Source of the DNA: Phaffia rhodozyma
Taxonomy: Eukaryota; Basidiomycota; Tremellomycetes; Cystofilobasidiales; Mrakiaceae
Reading direction: 5' to 3'
Length of the DNA stretch: 64,000 bases
NCBI GenBank assembly: GCA_014706385.1
Contig: JACGZH010000001.1
Location: 1,674,001 to 1,738,000 of the forward strand
Part shown: positions 12,101-22,546 of the stretch, piece after piece
Numbering within the stretch: position 1 is the stretch's first letter
Layout of the letters: the number at the start of each line of letters is the position of its first letter
Translations under genes and position numbers: made by a program
Notes under the pieces: model-generated
Told to the model about the DNA's origin: nothing
The model's database searches: none
What the model saw: the letters and a program-made list of their open reading frames with translations, nothing else

Positions 12101-12397
12101 CGGATGTCGACCGGAGTAGCCTTTTCTGTGGCGAGCAAAGCAGCGTCGATCTGGGAGTTGGACGGGAACGATCCATCTCGGAACGCTTGAATGACCTGGA
12201 AGAAAGGGAAGAGAAATATGAGCGCGCGAACGGAGGAAGATGAAGACAGTAGAAAGATGGAAAGACGAAACACGTACTCCGTAGAGCTTCATCTTTCGCT
12301 CGACATCAGCCTCCTGATCCTTCTTGACGGTGGGCGAGGTGACGGCGTAGTGACTGGGGTTGTTGGTGATCTGCTGGGTGGCTTGGGGAACGGTCAT
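9156..12397 (-). CDS. HAM1-like protein (HAM1-like N- and C-terminal domains, DUF5923/DUF4449 type)
   Basis: Large cytosolic-looking fungal protein with no signal peptide or membrane segment. The family is thought to bind lipid, with a C-terminal fold related to BPI/TULIP proteins; its exact role is poorly known. The start is the ATG at 12395-12397 (MTVPQATQQITNNPSHYAVT). N-terminal exons carry ATPVDIRNLSPSGKKLINDV and ASHLRTLLTLVLTNSEMRKV. A Gln/Lys/Glu-rich linker (NEAQAQKEDAKGQAGGLKEQ) follows, then FPQERRDQFIYRMKKVVVEC. The long last exon (about 9156-10810) contains FKPELWNDIRREILPSLINQ, IPIPRIEYTDKQVDLVIENL and AQGLIKKTVGLAVEQAIKTG. It ends in a Ser/Thr/Gly/Ala tail containing two AAPYGT repeats and QQQKY. 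Introns lie near 10815-10895, 11120-11185, 11525-11605, 11896-11980 and 12196-12277. It shares an upstream region with NTA1. Confidence 0.85.
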
Positions 12398-13599
12398 TAT
12401 GATGAAAGGATGTGGTGATTAGAGATCAAGTGTTTGTGTGCGTTGTGTTTTCTTTGTTAGGGCTACAGGCTATCAAAACAGAAGATAAAGTATAAAACTA
12501 TAAAATATATAAAGAAGAGATAGAGAAGTGGGATATGTATGTGATGTGTGTATGAGAGAAAGGAAGAAGAAGGAAAAGAAGAAGAGACGACTTCAACGTC
12601 CAACTTTTTGTACTCTCTCACTCAATCTTCCAATCTCACGCCCACGATCAGACGCACGCCCACTCGACCGGTCCCTGACTTTGTTCCTTGTCCCGCCGCC
12701 CGATGACGTCGCAGGAGGGCTCTTTTCTTCTGGCTGGTGCCTCTGTGCGCGTGCACTTTCCGTCGCGTTCTCTCTCAAACACATGTACGTCATCAATCGC
12801 GTGTTTGGCTGAAGCGAGGCGCGTTTGAGAGAGAAAGAGGAAAGAAACATTCTCAAGGTACGCAGTCAGGGTGATGTGCGCAGTAAAGGTATCATTCATG
12901 ACATCACCGAATCTAGGCTCATCATGTTTTCGGGCGGCGATCGACCATTTCTTAATGATATCGAGCGTTAACCCTAACGTGGTGAATCTCTGATATGAGA
13001 AAACAGGTTCCGGTAGAAGACGAGCACGAGAGGGAAAGAACAAGGATAACAAGAACGATGACAAGACAAGAGGATAACGACAGACGGCAAAGAAATAGAG
13101 CATAAAGAGACATATTGGAGGGACTGTTAAAGATCGTTCCGCCTGGGCTTCCATCGTTCTTTCTTACAGCGTCGTTCTCTCTCGCTCGTGTCCGAGTCTG
13201 ACCAGAAAGGATGTATAGAATACATCTTTTAAACGTATCACATCTCTCTCTAGCCTAGATCTCAGAGATTATATGCGATATCTTTATGCTTTCATTTCTT
13301 GTCCAAAGAAGAAGAAAGAAATTAAAAACGAAAACACACACGTTCATCTGATCATTCATCCTCTCGGTGGTTCGTACGTGATCTCTGAATTATCTTGAGT
13401 TTGAGTCGTGTCAAATGGACGACCAAAGGTGAATAGTACTCGAACCAACCGGCGGGTTCCGCCACAAACACGTGTCGTGCGTCAGGCTATACACTCACCT
13501 ATCTTAATCTTCCTTAATATCCGCATTTAGCTTGGTCAACCAGATTGGACTTGACTCGACTTAGATATACCCTTTTAGAAGTTCATAGTGTACATCGCC
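12398..13599. other. Divergent region between HAM1-like and NTA1
   Basis: Contains the candidate minus-strand gene at 12593-13154. Outside it I see pyrimidine-rich leader sequence for HAM1 (minus strand, 12420-12600) and a CACGTG core at 13468-13473, but no recognisable promoter beyond these. Confidence 0.5.
12593..13154 (-). CDS. Candidate small uncharacterised gene upstream of the HAM1-like gene
   Basis: I do not recognise this protein. An ATG at 13152-13154 opens MEAQAERSLTVPP, followed by a pyrimidine-rich stretch that looks like an intron ending in TATCAG at about 12992. A clean coding-looking exon follows (about 12870-12990), containing RFTTLGLTLDIIKKWSIAAR, then KHDEPRFGDVMNDTFTAHIT. 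A further CT-rich stretch ending in TTCAG at about 12813 could be a second intron. The frame from the ATG is open to 12648, but the tail has low-complexity composition. The middle exon has non-random, gene-like codon use; everything else is inference. It could instead be an upstream leader segment of the HAM1-like gene. Confidence 0.35.
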
Positions 13600-15283
13600 A
13601 TGGCGTCCTCATCAGCTCCAACGTACAGAGAGCACCCGTTAAGAGTTGCATGTGTCCAATATGACCCAAAGCTGAGAGACGTTCAAGGAAACCTCAACAA
13701 AGCCTCAGAGATGACCGATCCGTAAGCTCCTTTCTTCTCCCGTCATCAGAACCTGTTTCAGGCCGACACACGCTTACCTACGTTCTGGTCTCTATTATCG
13801 TCAAAACTCAAGTCTGAAGCCTGGTCAAGTAGACCTGGTGGTATTTCCTGAGATGGTCAGATAAACATCGTACATTCTGTTCGGTCAAGTCATCTCATAG
13901 GATCCTCTGACTCACCCGTTTCTTCCTCTTCTCTCCTTTCTCCAGGCCTTCACCGGATATATGTTTACTAGCCCAGAATCGATCGAGCCGTTCTTAGAGG
14001 AACCACGGATTGGGCCTACAGCGCTGTTCTGCCGGTCACTCGCCAAAAGGATCGGGTACGTCTTCTTTAGTTCTGAATCGTCCCAAATCTTGTTCTTGCT
14101 GGCTGACGACCGGATTCGAATCTTTACACATGCTAAACAGGGCGTATGTGATTGCAGGATACCCCGAACGTTCATCTGTCCCAGGCACAAATGGCTGGAA
14201 CTCGGCCACAGTGTTCAGCCCTTCGGGCGACATCGTACATAACTATCGGAAGAGCTTCCTGTTCGATACCGACAAATTTTGGGCCCAGGAAGGTTGGTCG
14301 GTCTGGTAGCTTTATGTTGGGTTGCATTCAAAGAGTATATAATGGCTAATCTTTATTTTTATTTTTATAACCATGGCGAACAGGCGATGGATTCTCGTTT
14401 GTAGATCTGCCCCAACCTATAGGAAGACTTTGTTTGGCCATATGTATGGGTATGTATGGCCTTTTTCATATCCTTGTCCGTCTCCCCACTGACATGTTCT
14501 CTTTCCTCTTCAGATATCAACCCGAAAGATTTTCTCTCTCCGTGGGATGCATACGAACTCTCTCGGTACGCCCAAAAACGTAAGTGATCTGAGCCTGATT
14601 ATATCGGGATCATCCTGCGGGCCGATAGCTTTCTTTTTAATACAAAGAACTCTCTTTATGATTTGCGCTCTCTCTCGATAGACTCGGTCGACACTCTTGT
14701 CCTCACTGCTAGTACGTGCATCTCTATATGCAGGTTTTGTCATATGGTTTTGGAACACTCCGACTAAAATTTAGTAAAACAATGCACGCTCGACCGCTCT
14801 CTCCATTAGATTGGCTAGATCCACCGGCACCGACTGATCCTCCACCTACAGGCTCGGAGCTAGAGGATAAGGAAGAAGAAGATGAGAAGGATTCTCCGGA
14901 CGGACCTTCGTTCTCGACCCTAAACTATTGGGCCCACAGACTAATGCCATTACACGATCCTCCGCCGCCACCGCCTGGGATCTTTCTCGAAGAGACGAGC
15001 GAGCGAGATGAGCGTGAGGTCTTACAGAAGGAAGTTGTGTTTGTGTGCTGCAACAGGGTCGGACTCGAAGAAGGTTTGACCTGGCTTATTCCTTTCTCGT
15101 CTTAGATGCCTCTTTCAAATGCTTATCATCACTTTCCTTTGTGGTTTAATAATCGAACAACTCGTTTTAGGAACGACGTTCGTCGGTTCGTCCAGTGTGT
15201 TCTTATTGTCCCCTCCACGGATAATGGTACTCGATGTGTTATCAAAGACGGAGGAGATGGTTCTCTTCACTACGATATCTTGA
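13600..15283 (+). CDS. NTA1: Protein N-terminal asparagine/glutamine amidase (NTA1, nitrilase superfamily)
   Basis: Deamidates N-terminal Asn/Gln so that proteins enter the Arg/N-degron pathway. The start ATG at 13600 gives MASSSAPTYREHPLRVACVQ. The nitrilase triad is visible. The Glu is in VVFPEM (about 13838-13855), split by an intron from AFTGYMF. The Lys is in NYRKSFLFDTDKFWAQEG (about 14242-14292). The Cys is in GRLCLAICMDINPKDFLSPW (14420-14550, across an intron). The family hallmark HRLMPLHDPPPPPP lies at about 14935-14975. The last exon starts at about 15171 with TTFVGSSSVFLLSPPRIM and stops at 15281-15283. Eight or so short introns. A Glu/Asp-rich insertion (ELEDKEEEDEKD) sits after DWLDPPAPTDPPP. 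The final 20 residues depend on my choice of the last acceptor. Confidence 0.9.
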
Positions 15284-16169
15284 ATGGTATTTTGATTCTT
15301 AAGACCTCTAAGGGTGTCATCGTTGCAAGCAAAAGAGAAGAAAGAAGAATATTATACAGAGGGAGAAATATACACAGGCAATAGAAAACGACATGCATCC
15401 GCGGCGTTTTCCTTGTTTCTCTCTCTGTTTTGCTTATCTGACGAGTATACATATGTTTATACTCTCCTCGACCACACTAAGAAGGCTTTGCACATGATTC
15501 GTGCTTGCCGATCCGACGAAGGATATCTTACTCATCATGGTATAGAAGATGGACACTTAGCAACAAATAGATGGAAGGCTGTCGGAGATGAGCGAGAAAG
15601 AGACGCAAGCCGGAGACAATCCACCGATCCCGCCTGAATTCGTGCTTCCCTCAACCAAATGGCGACTTTTCGTTCTTTTCTCTTCCTCTCCTTTTGTGTG
15701 TGTGTGTGTACACTCCATCCGTCTCGCTCACTATGCATCACAACTGACTAGATCTAAACTGACCTGTCGGCAAATCGTGCTGACTGGATGGAGATTTAAC
15801 CGGCAGAAGGGGCTGACCGAGGCGATGACGAGACTTGTAGTGATTCATCACGCTTCTTTTTCTTTCTCTTTGTGTGCCTATGAGCATTCGCACCTCCAAC
15901 CGACAGTAGAGAAACACCGAGTTAGAATCTCCCTACCTCACCTCATCTGTGTTTATTCCCTCCGAGTCTTCGCTGTCCTCCGGTGGATTCAGATGAGAGC
16001 ATGATTGAAAGCACGAAATCGCACGAACGTATGGCTTAGCCCAGTACATAAACCTCCTCTTTGGTTCTCGTTTTGTCTTCTCTCTTCTCTCTTGCCATAC
16101 ACACACACATTCCCGACTAGATTCGCATCTACATTCCTACATCCATATCTTTCAATCAATCAATTAAGA
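15284..16169. other. Intergenic: NTA1 3' flank and dioxygenase upstream region
   Basis: No credible gene. Contains a short (GT)n run at about 15696-15709 and a pyrimidine-rich leader at 16060-16150 before the dioxygenase start. Open frames at 15588-16004 and elsewhere have no family features. Confidence 0.55.
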
Positions 16170-17720
16170 ATGTCTTACGTAAACCCTTTCAACAGTAAAT
16201 CAAGTACCACGGTTGAAGAGCCTAGGAAGGCAAAGATCGCATCCGAGGCTGCTGCCTGTACGTTCCATCCGTTCTTGTCTACTTTTCTTTCCTTCTTTCA
16301 CTCAAATGGGTATCACCTTGCCTTTTACCCTACAGATGGGTCGCTCGCCTTGGTCTCTACCCACAATGGAGATGAGCTCGCCGGTCAAGGTCGGTCCCAT
16401 CTTTTCTTTTCTCTAGTCTTTCTCACCTTTGACTATACTATCATTCTAACGGACTATCTCTACTGGCAACTCTTCATCTTTCTTCAACAGATGATTCGGA
16501 ATATGAGTTCAACCACCTCAAGCCATCTTTCCCCAAGGTCAACTGGCCTCCTCTCGAAGAGTTTGACCACGTCGACGTTGGATTGAGCGCGCCTAGTCTG
16601 GGAAAATCAAAGAAGGAGAACCTAATCTTAAAGAAAGCCTCGGGACACAAGTTCTTGACTCCTGCGTTGGGAATCGAGCTCAGAGGTTTAGATCTTCCGA
16701 GCTTGACTGATGAGGAAAAGAACGATTTGTAAGGATCTGCCCTCTATCTATCCTCTTTTCGCTAATTGAGATCACGGAGAAATCTGACTTTGATTTGTTG
16801 TGTATTCAAAATTGAATGGTAATAATAAAACCAACTTCTAAAACAGCGCTCTACTCGCCGCTCAGGTTGGAGTAGTTGTCGTTCGAGGTCAGAAGGATTT
16901 GACGGTTGACCAACAGCTAAACTTCGGTCGATACTTTGGAAGACTTCATAAGCACGCTACCACCGCGGTTCCCAAATCTGGCGACCTCGACGAGATTCAC
17001 TTGGTGTACGCCGACAAGAACTCGCGACCGGACAACACCGTTTTCAAAAAGGTCGAGCTTTATCATTCGGACGTTACGTACGAACTTCAGCCACCTGGTT
17101 TGACGTCCCTCCGATTAGTCGCCCAGCCCGAGGTTGGAGGGGATACCATCTTCTCGAGTGGTCTCGCCGCGTACTCGTCCTTCTCCAAAGGCTTCCAAGC
17201 GTACCTCGAGACCCTCTTTGCCGTCCATTCTGGAGTCGCCCAAGCCAAGGGATCGGAAGCGGCCGGTAACCATGTCCGACGGGATCCGGTTGAGACCATC
17301 CATCCTATTGTCAGAGTACACCCTGTGACTGGCCAGAAGTCAATCTTTGTCAACCCAGGGTTCACCAGACGGATCGTCGGTGTTCCCAAATCGGAAAGCG
17401 ACGCGATCTTGGGTCTTCTCTACGACACTTTTGTCTCCAGCGCCGACCACCAGGTCCGAGCGTCCTGGGAGGAGGGAACAGTCGTGTTCTGGGATAACAG
17501 GCTCGTCAACCACTCGGCTCTCTTTGACTTTTTCCCTGCCAGGAGACACGGCGTCAGGGTCACTCCTCATGGAGAACGACCCCTTTCAGTCGCTCAGTAT
17601 GAGGAGAAGTACAATGCCAAAGCTAAGGATTGGGCAGAGGAGCGAGCGAAGGAATTGGGAGTGGACGTGTCGCAAAAGAAGGATGTCGGCGGTGTCAAGG
17701 AGCGAGGGTTCAAGGATTAA
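16170..17720 (+). CDS. TauD/TfdA family alpha-ketoglutarate-dependent dioxygenase (sulfonate dioxygenase/JLP1-like)
   Basis: Fe(II)/2-oxoglutarate oxygenase of the taurine dioxygenase family. In yeast the relative JLP1 releases sulfite from sulfonates for use as a sulfur source; the substrate here is not determinable. Exons 16170-16257, 16336-16389, 16491-16728 and 16847-17720 join in phase to 1254 nt, 417 residues. The metal-binding HxD is in ELYHSDVTYE (about 17053-17083) and the distal His in NRLVNHSALFDF (about 17500-17535). The 2-oxoglutarate-binding Arg is in RRHGVRVTP (about 17540-17570). TIFSSGLAAYSSFS and IFVNPGFTRRI are also typical. No targeting signal seen, so probably cytosolic. 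Flanked by NTA1 upstream and a convergent F-box gene. Confidence 0.92.
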
Positions 17721-18326
17721 ATCCTCTCGTTTCTTTCTTTCTTTTCTCGTTCGTTTGTTCATTCCTTTGTAGCAGTACAGTTGCGTGGTTGTAAAAAAAA
17801 TCCCTTTTCGTTTCATCTCTAAAAATCGATAGAACTTCTTCCCATACCTTTCAGCCGAGATGCAAGAAGTAAGCCGATCACAGAAAAGAAAAGAGAGAGA
17901 GTTAATCTTCGTCCAGGATGTGTATTCGTGTAGATCCGCCAACGAACAATCATAATCATTAAATAAATCGACCACAAGATTCCTGTCAGAAACGAACCAG
18001 TCATTCTTCTCTTCTGCGTTCTAGGAATTGAGCTAAGGACTTGTGCATGTGAGATGTATGTGAATGGCGAAGATTAAGACAAAAAGCAAAGGGGAAAAAA
18101 GTCTATTCTGTTTTGTGTAGTGTGCGATTATGTGCAAAGATGTTTGTGTGGATGCAGAGATGAAAGGAATGAAGAGTACAGAAGAGAAGAGGGATGTATC
18201 CGGTTGGTTCTTTAGCCATCGAATCCCTATTAAATCGCCGACATTATTCCCCCCCAAGAAAATATAAGAGAGAAAGAATGGATCAGCCACACAAACCAAA
18301 ATGAGTGAGAAAGAAAAGGAATAAGC
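17721..18326. other. Convergent intergenic region, dioxygenase / F-box gene
   Basis: Presumed 3' untranslated sequence of both genes. A possible donor (GTGAGT) in the F-box gene near 18360 would put its true last exon in this stretch; I could not identify that exon. Nothing else seen. Confidence 0.5.
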
Positions 18327-19498
18327 CTAAAGTGAAAAAAAAAGAGAAGAAGGACTCACGAAAGCAAATCCTCCATACAGCCCGTCTTCTCTTCCCAATA
18401 AGCCCTCTCCTTTCAAGACTTCGATCTTTCTCGAATGGAAACCGATGGCGCTATCAACCTTGCCGTTACTCTCCGCCAACATCGCCAACCACTTTCGCCA
18501 AGGATGTTCGGGCTTGATGTTTCGTTGAAATCTCGGTGCCTCACTCTCCGTCGGGAAAGCCGGGAAAGCTGTCGGGGGGAGAACAGAATCTGACACCCAG
18601 CCGGCGGATATATCACAATACCAGCCTCTTGAACCGTTCGAACGGATAACCCTCCAAGCAGCACCTTTTGCATGAGAAAGCGATCGAAGCAAATTTGTGG
18701 TCAACTCGATCACGCGGAGTTTGCCCGGTGCCGGTGGAGGAGGGTCATCCGGCGAGGGCAACGAGAACGAGAACGGAGGGGCGGTTAGTGGGTTGATGAG
18801 AAGCGCGTGAACAGCGACCATCGAGGCCGCTACGTTCGGCGGTCGAGTGATCTCGGGCGATGTGTTCGTCAACGTGAGAACCTCAACGTTGAACGCTTTC
18901 AATTTAAGGAAGGCGGTGATATCACGGAGAGGCAACGTCGGCATATGAGAGAGTCCAAGGGAGACAAGCGAGGGCTGCTCGGGGAAGACAGCCAAGTGAT
19001 CGGTCGTCAGCTTGGAAGACGAAATGTCTAAGTATCGGAGTTTCTTTGAATGGAACGCAGGTGATTCCTGAAGGACTTCGAGTAGCTGTAACGCGCTCAG
19101 CGGAGAAGGGAAAGACATCGAACCATACAAGTTCAGGTCCTCCAACTCAGCTCGAGCCGGGTGCAACAAGAATCTGATATTAGGTAGGAAGAAAAAACCC
19201 CGATTAGAAGATAAGACGATCAAGGACGAAGCCATTCACTAGATGATACTCACTGTAGCAATTGGTCTCCATCTAGCTTCGTACATCTACTCAAACTGAT
19301 CGCTTTAAGCTTGAGACCTTCAATCTCCTTCAGACTGGTTATCCGCGTGTAACTCAGATCGAGATGGGTCAAGTTGACCAAAGATGGAAGGAAGAGCAAT
19401 AGATCATGGGACGAGATGAATTTGCAAGAATGGAGGGAAAGTCGCTCGAGGAACGGGATGGTAGCCTCGTTCCGAATAGCCTCGACAGGCTATGGTGT

Positions 19499-19558
<60 letters not shown>

Positions 19559-21606
19559 CGATCAGATCAGCTCCGCATCCGATCAAAGAAGGGTAGGAAA
19601 TGAAAACAACATAAGAAAGCTCCTACGAACATGTTCAGGGTCCAAGTCCGAGGGATCAACTTCTTCGACTTCCTGCGTCAGAAAGGTGGCAACAAAGTTT
19701 CTAAGAGCGGTCTCGAAGACTCTACTATTGACACCTGTTAGATCTAACGCAACCAACGGCCTGAACAAAGTGAGATGCCTCCATTCAGGGTCTTGAGCGA
19801 GGACAGGCGGCAATGGGTTAGCGCCCCTGAAGAGGAGGGAGATCAGATTCGGAAGGGTGAGAGCCGAGTCCATACTTCGAGAGGGAGTCAGAAGAAAGAG
19901 AAAAAGAAGTCAAAGTTAGTTTCATGGGTATATGCGCTAGAAAAGACAATAGAACGACATACTATTCGGAAGCGCCGAATGATTCCAAGTTTCCAAACCC
20001 TCTCAACACCAAGCCTAATCTATCTGGGGTGACATATTTGCCGGTGATACCATCTTCCAATGACCTCCTCAAGCCCTAAGGAAAAGAGAATGAAACGTCA
20101 AGAGCCAGACACGAAAGAATCAGCACTAAAGAAACGACCAGGTAGGCAATCAAGGGAAAGGAGAAGGCTGACTGACAGTAGTTCTGAAGCTGGCGAATGA
20201 GATCAACCTGACTGGAAGTCCGGCCTCGTTGAGGACATGTTGAAACTCGGCCTCGGTGTGAGGTTCTTCCTCTTCAGCCTCCCACGGATGATGTCCTTCA
20301 GCAAGAGGATCATCTACGGCCAAATCCAGATGTTCAGGTCGGCCCCATGGGTTCTCATCCGACGAGATCGACGGCACAGGGGATGTCGGGTAACAGATTG
20401 ATACTGGAACAAGCGGAGTAGGATGTGGCACAGGAATAGGATAGTCTGTATGCAGCGAGAGGAAGAGAGGAAGAAGATATCAGATATTTAGCATATAGTA
20501 GAATACACGAGTATACAACCAGAGCGAGGTGACTCCAACGTACATTGGTCCTCAACGATAGTCTCGGCCAGATGATGATCGAGACTACTCGCTCTCAAGC
20601 TGGACGATGCAATGTTAAGCTTGAACCGGCTTCTACCCACTCTCTCCGGACTTTGCCCTCGCCAGCTACCCGTTTGCTGGATAGTGAGTTGATCTGCAGG
20701 TTCGGTGTCTTCCGTCGCTACCGATGTCGCCGAAGTCGAGGTGGTGGCAATGGAGGAGTACGAATTGGATTCCGGCATGCCAGAACAAATGGACGAGGAT
20801 GACTCTGAGACAACTCTGTCATGAGGCAGGAACACAGAGAATGAGGTTGACGTCGAGGCTTCTGGTCGACGAGGTCGTCTAGCACTGGAGGACCTTGGGC
20901 CTCGCTCCGGGGAGTTTGAGTTTGACGACAGAGGAGACCGGCTCGTCTGATGGTAAGACCTCGAGGTCGACCGAAGCGAGACGGATTTCTTTAAAGCGCT
21001 CGCCTGAGCGTCAATATAAATCTGAGTACGTTCAATCGAGTGGCTCCGTCTCTCTAGTGATAGGTGAGGTCTGTCTGATATCCCTGGGAGGGGCGGGGCG
21101 GAAAAGACGGAGAACCCAGAGGATGAAGGGGATGGCTCTTGGTCTTGTCTGTCTGATTCGGCCTGGTCGTCTGAGGCTCTAATCATCGGTTGCTTCCCAC
21201 GAGTCAGAGAGCTTGATGTGGAAGACCTAGAAAGTGCCTCTTGGTTGGGACCTGTTGAAAAGTTGCCATCTGCGCCTGTAAACATGTCAACCTGATCGCT
21301 CCCGCTAATCTTGTCAACAATGCCGACCCAACCTCTCGGCCTACAAATTCGAAGTGTCCTCCAGAGCCAAGGTCGGGAGGTATAGTAGAACTCTTTGGAC
21401 ACAAGGGCTAGCGCGAGAAGAGTATTCCGGGTGAGCTGTTCATCGTTTGGCGACGGCCGAGGATCGATGCTCGACAGCTGGGGAGAGACCGAGAGTGAAA
21501 GGGAGAAGATAGTAGAGCATAGTTCGTTGATGAGCGCCGGTGGAAAAGACGGGAGGTTTGTCTGAGTTGGTTCGGGTTCGATAGTGTTCGACAGGCTTGG
21601 GTCCAT
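18327..21606 (-). CDS. F-box/leucine-rich-repeat protein
   Basis: Probable substrate adaptor of an SCF-type ubiquitin ligase. The start ATG at 21604-21606 gives MDPSLSNTIEPEPTQ. An F-box-like segment follows: LPSFPPALINELCSTIFSLS, then LLALALVSKEFYYTSRPWLW. Next comes a long Ser-rich disordered region (about 20560-21200). Later exons hold LRR-like strands: LVLRGFGNLESFGASEY, LTLPNLISLLFRG, SLSRCTKLDGDQL and ARAELEDLNLYGSM, plus KLRYLDISSSKLTTDHLAVF and SLVSLGLSHMPTLPLRDITA. The C-terminus has GWYCDISAGW, EHPWRKWLAMLAESNGKVDS and LLGREDGLYGGFAF, a conserved-looking end. The frame stops at 18327, but a GTGAGT donor after GGFAF suggests a further small exon. Several introns, one with a (CT)23 tract. 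Confidence 0.75.
19508..19554. repeat. (GA)n dinucleotide microsatellite, about 23 units
   Basis: 47 nt of perfect GA/AG repeat. On the transcribed (minus) strand it is (CT)n, sitting just upstream of a CACCATAG acceptor at about 19490. It therefore forms the polypyrimidine tract of an F-box gene intron. Confidence 0.95.
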
Positions 21607-22546
21607 CGAATCGACCTGCTGGATGGAGTCGAGTGGAGTGATAGCGAGTGAAGTGTTATTGACGTAAGCCGGCGCCGAAAGCAGGGAGAGATAGATAAAG
21701 GGGAAGAACAGGCAAAAGAGAGGTCAGCTGTTGGCTGTTGGATGTTGGATGTAAACTTTGTCTTCTATGAAGCTTTTGCTTCGTCAAATCGGGTGAGTTC
21801 GGTTAGGAAGCAGAGAGAGTGAGAGAACCCATGCCGTGTGCAGATAACATGGAACCATGATCCGGCTATCATGATCCTAACAAAAGAGGGAAGATAAATC
21901 AGATAGGAAAACACGTACTGGGCGCTACAAAGAGGTCGAAAGCGGAAGCAGCAGCAGCAGTTGTGTGTTTTGGACGTGTTTCCTTTCTTGGATGTGCTTG
22001 TATCCTATATGTGTATACTAGGACGTAGTCTATAGAACGAAGAGCACGAACGATAGAGACAACGAAGGAGAAGGACAAGAGGAGGAAGGAAAGGAAAGGG
22101 AAAACGTTGAAGGTGTTCGCTCACCTTCGAAAAAAATCCGGCGGCGGTCATGCGGAAGAGCGGAAGAATAGGAAATTCATATTATCGGCCTCGTCGGCCC
22201 AAATGATTTCTCGGCCGGGCTTTGTCTTTTCGGTTGTTTCAACTTTACCAACAAGAGGGCAACAGAAATCTCATACGAGTGCAATAATTACCAGGCAAGA
22301 GAGTGTATACTGCCATACAAACAGAGAGAAGAGAAAAGAGATAGATAGAAAGATGAACTCTCGTTTACAAAAGTTGTGTCTCATACGCAGAGACGGAGGA
22401 GAGCGAGGAGAGCAGAAGTAGAGGCAGCGCCGAGAGATATTCAGAGAAGAAAGAAGGGAAGGACAGACACAAGAGAGGAGAGAGAGAGAAAGGAAAAGAA
22501 AAGAAAAAAAAGAACAATCTTCATAAAGTCGTTGGCTTTTCGCCCA
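21607..22546. other. Intergenic: F-box upstream region
   Basis: 940 bp between the F-box start and the stop codon of the next minus-strand gene. The plus strand is strongly purine-rich at 22020-22100 and 22420-22515, which means CT-rich on the transcribed strand. No gene or structured RNA recognised. Confidence 0.55.

Noticed and set aside
15696..15709. (GT)n run and similar short dinucleotide runs, for example at 7990-8005
   Set aside because: Only 7-8 units, in noncoding sequence; common in fungal introns and leaders and not informative.
22020..22520. Purine-rich plus-strand stretch with frames of 104 and 77 codons
   Set aside because: Lys/Arg/Glu-rich because of GA-rich sequence; better explained as CT-rich transcribed-strand sequence between genes.
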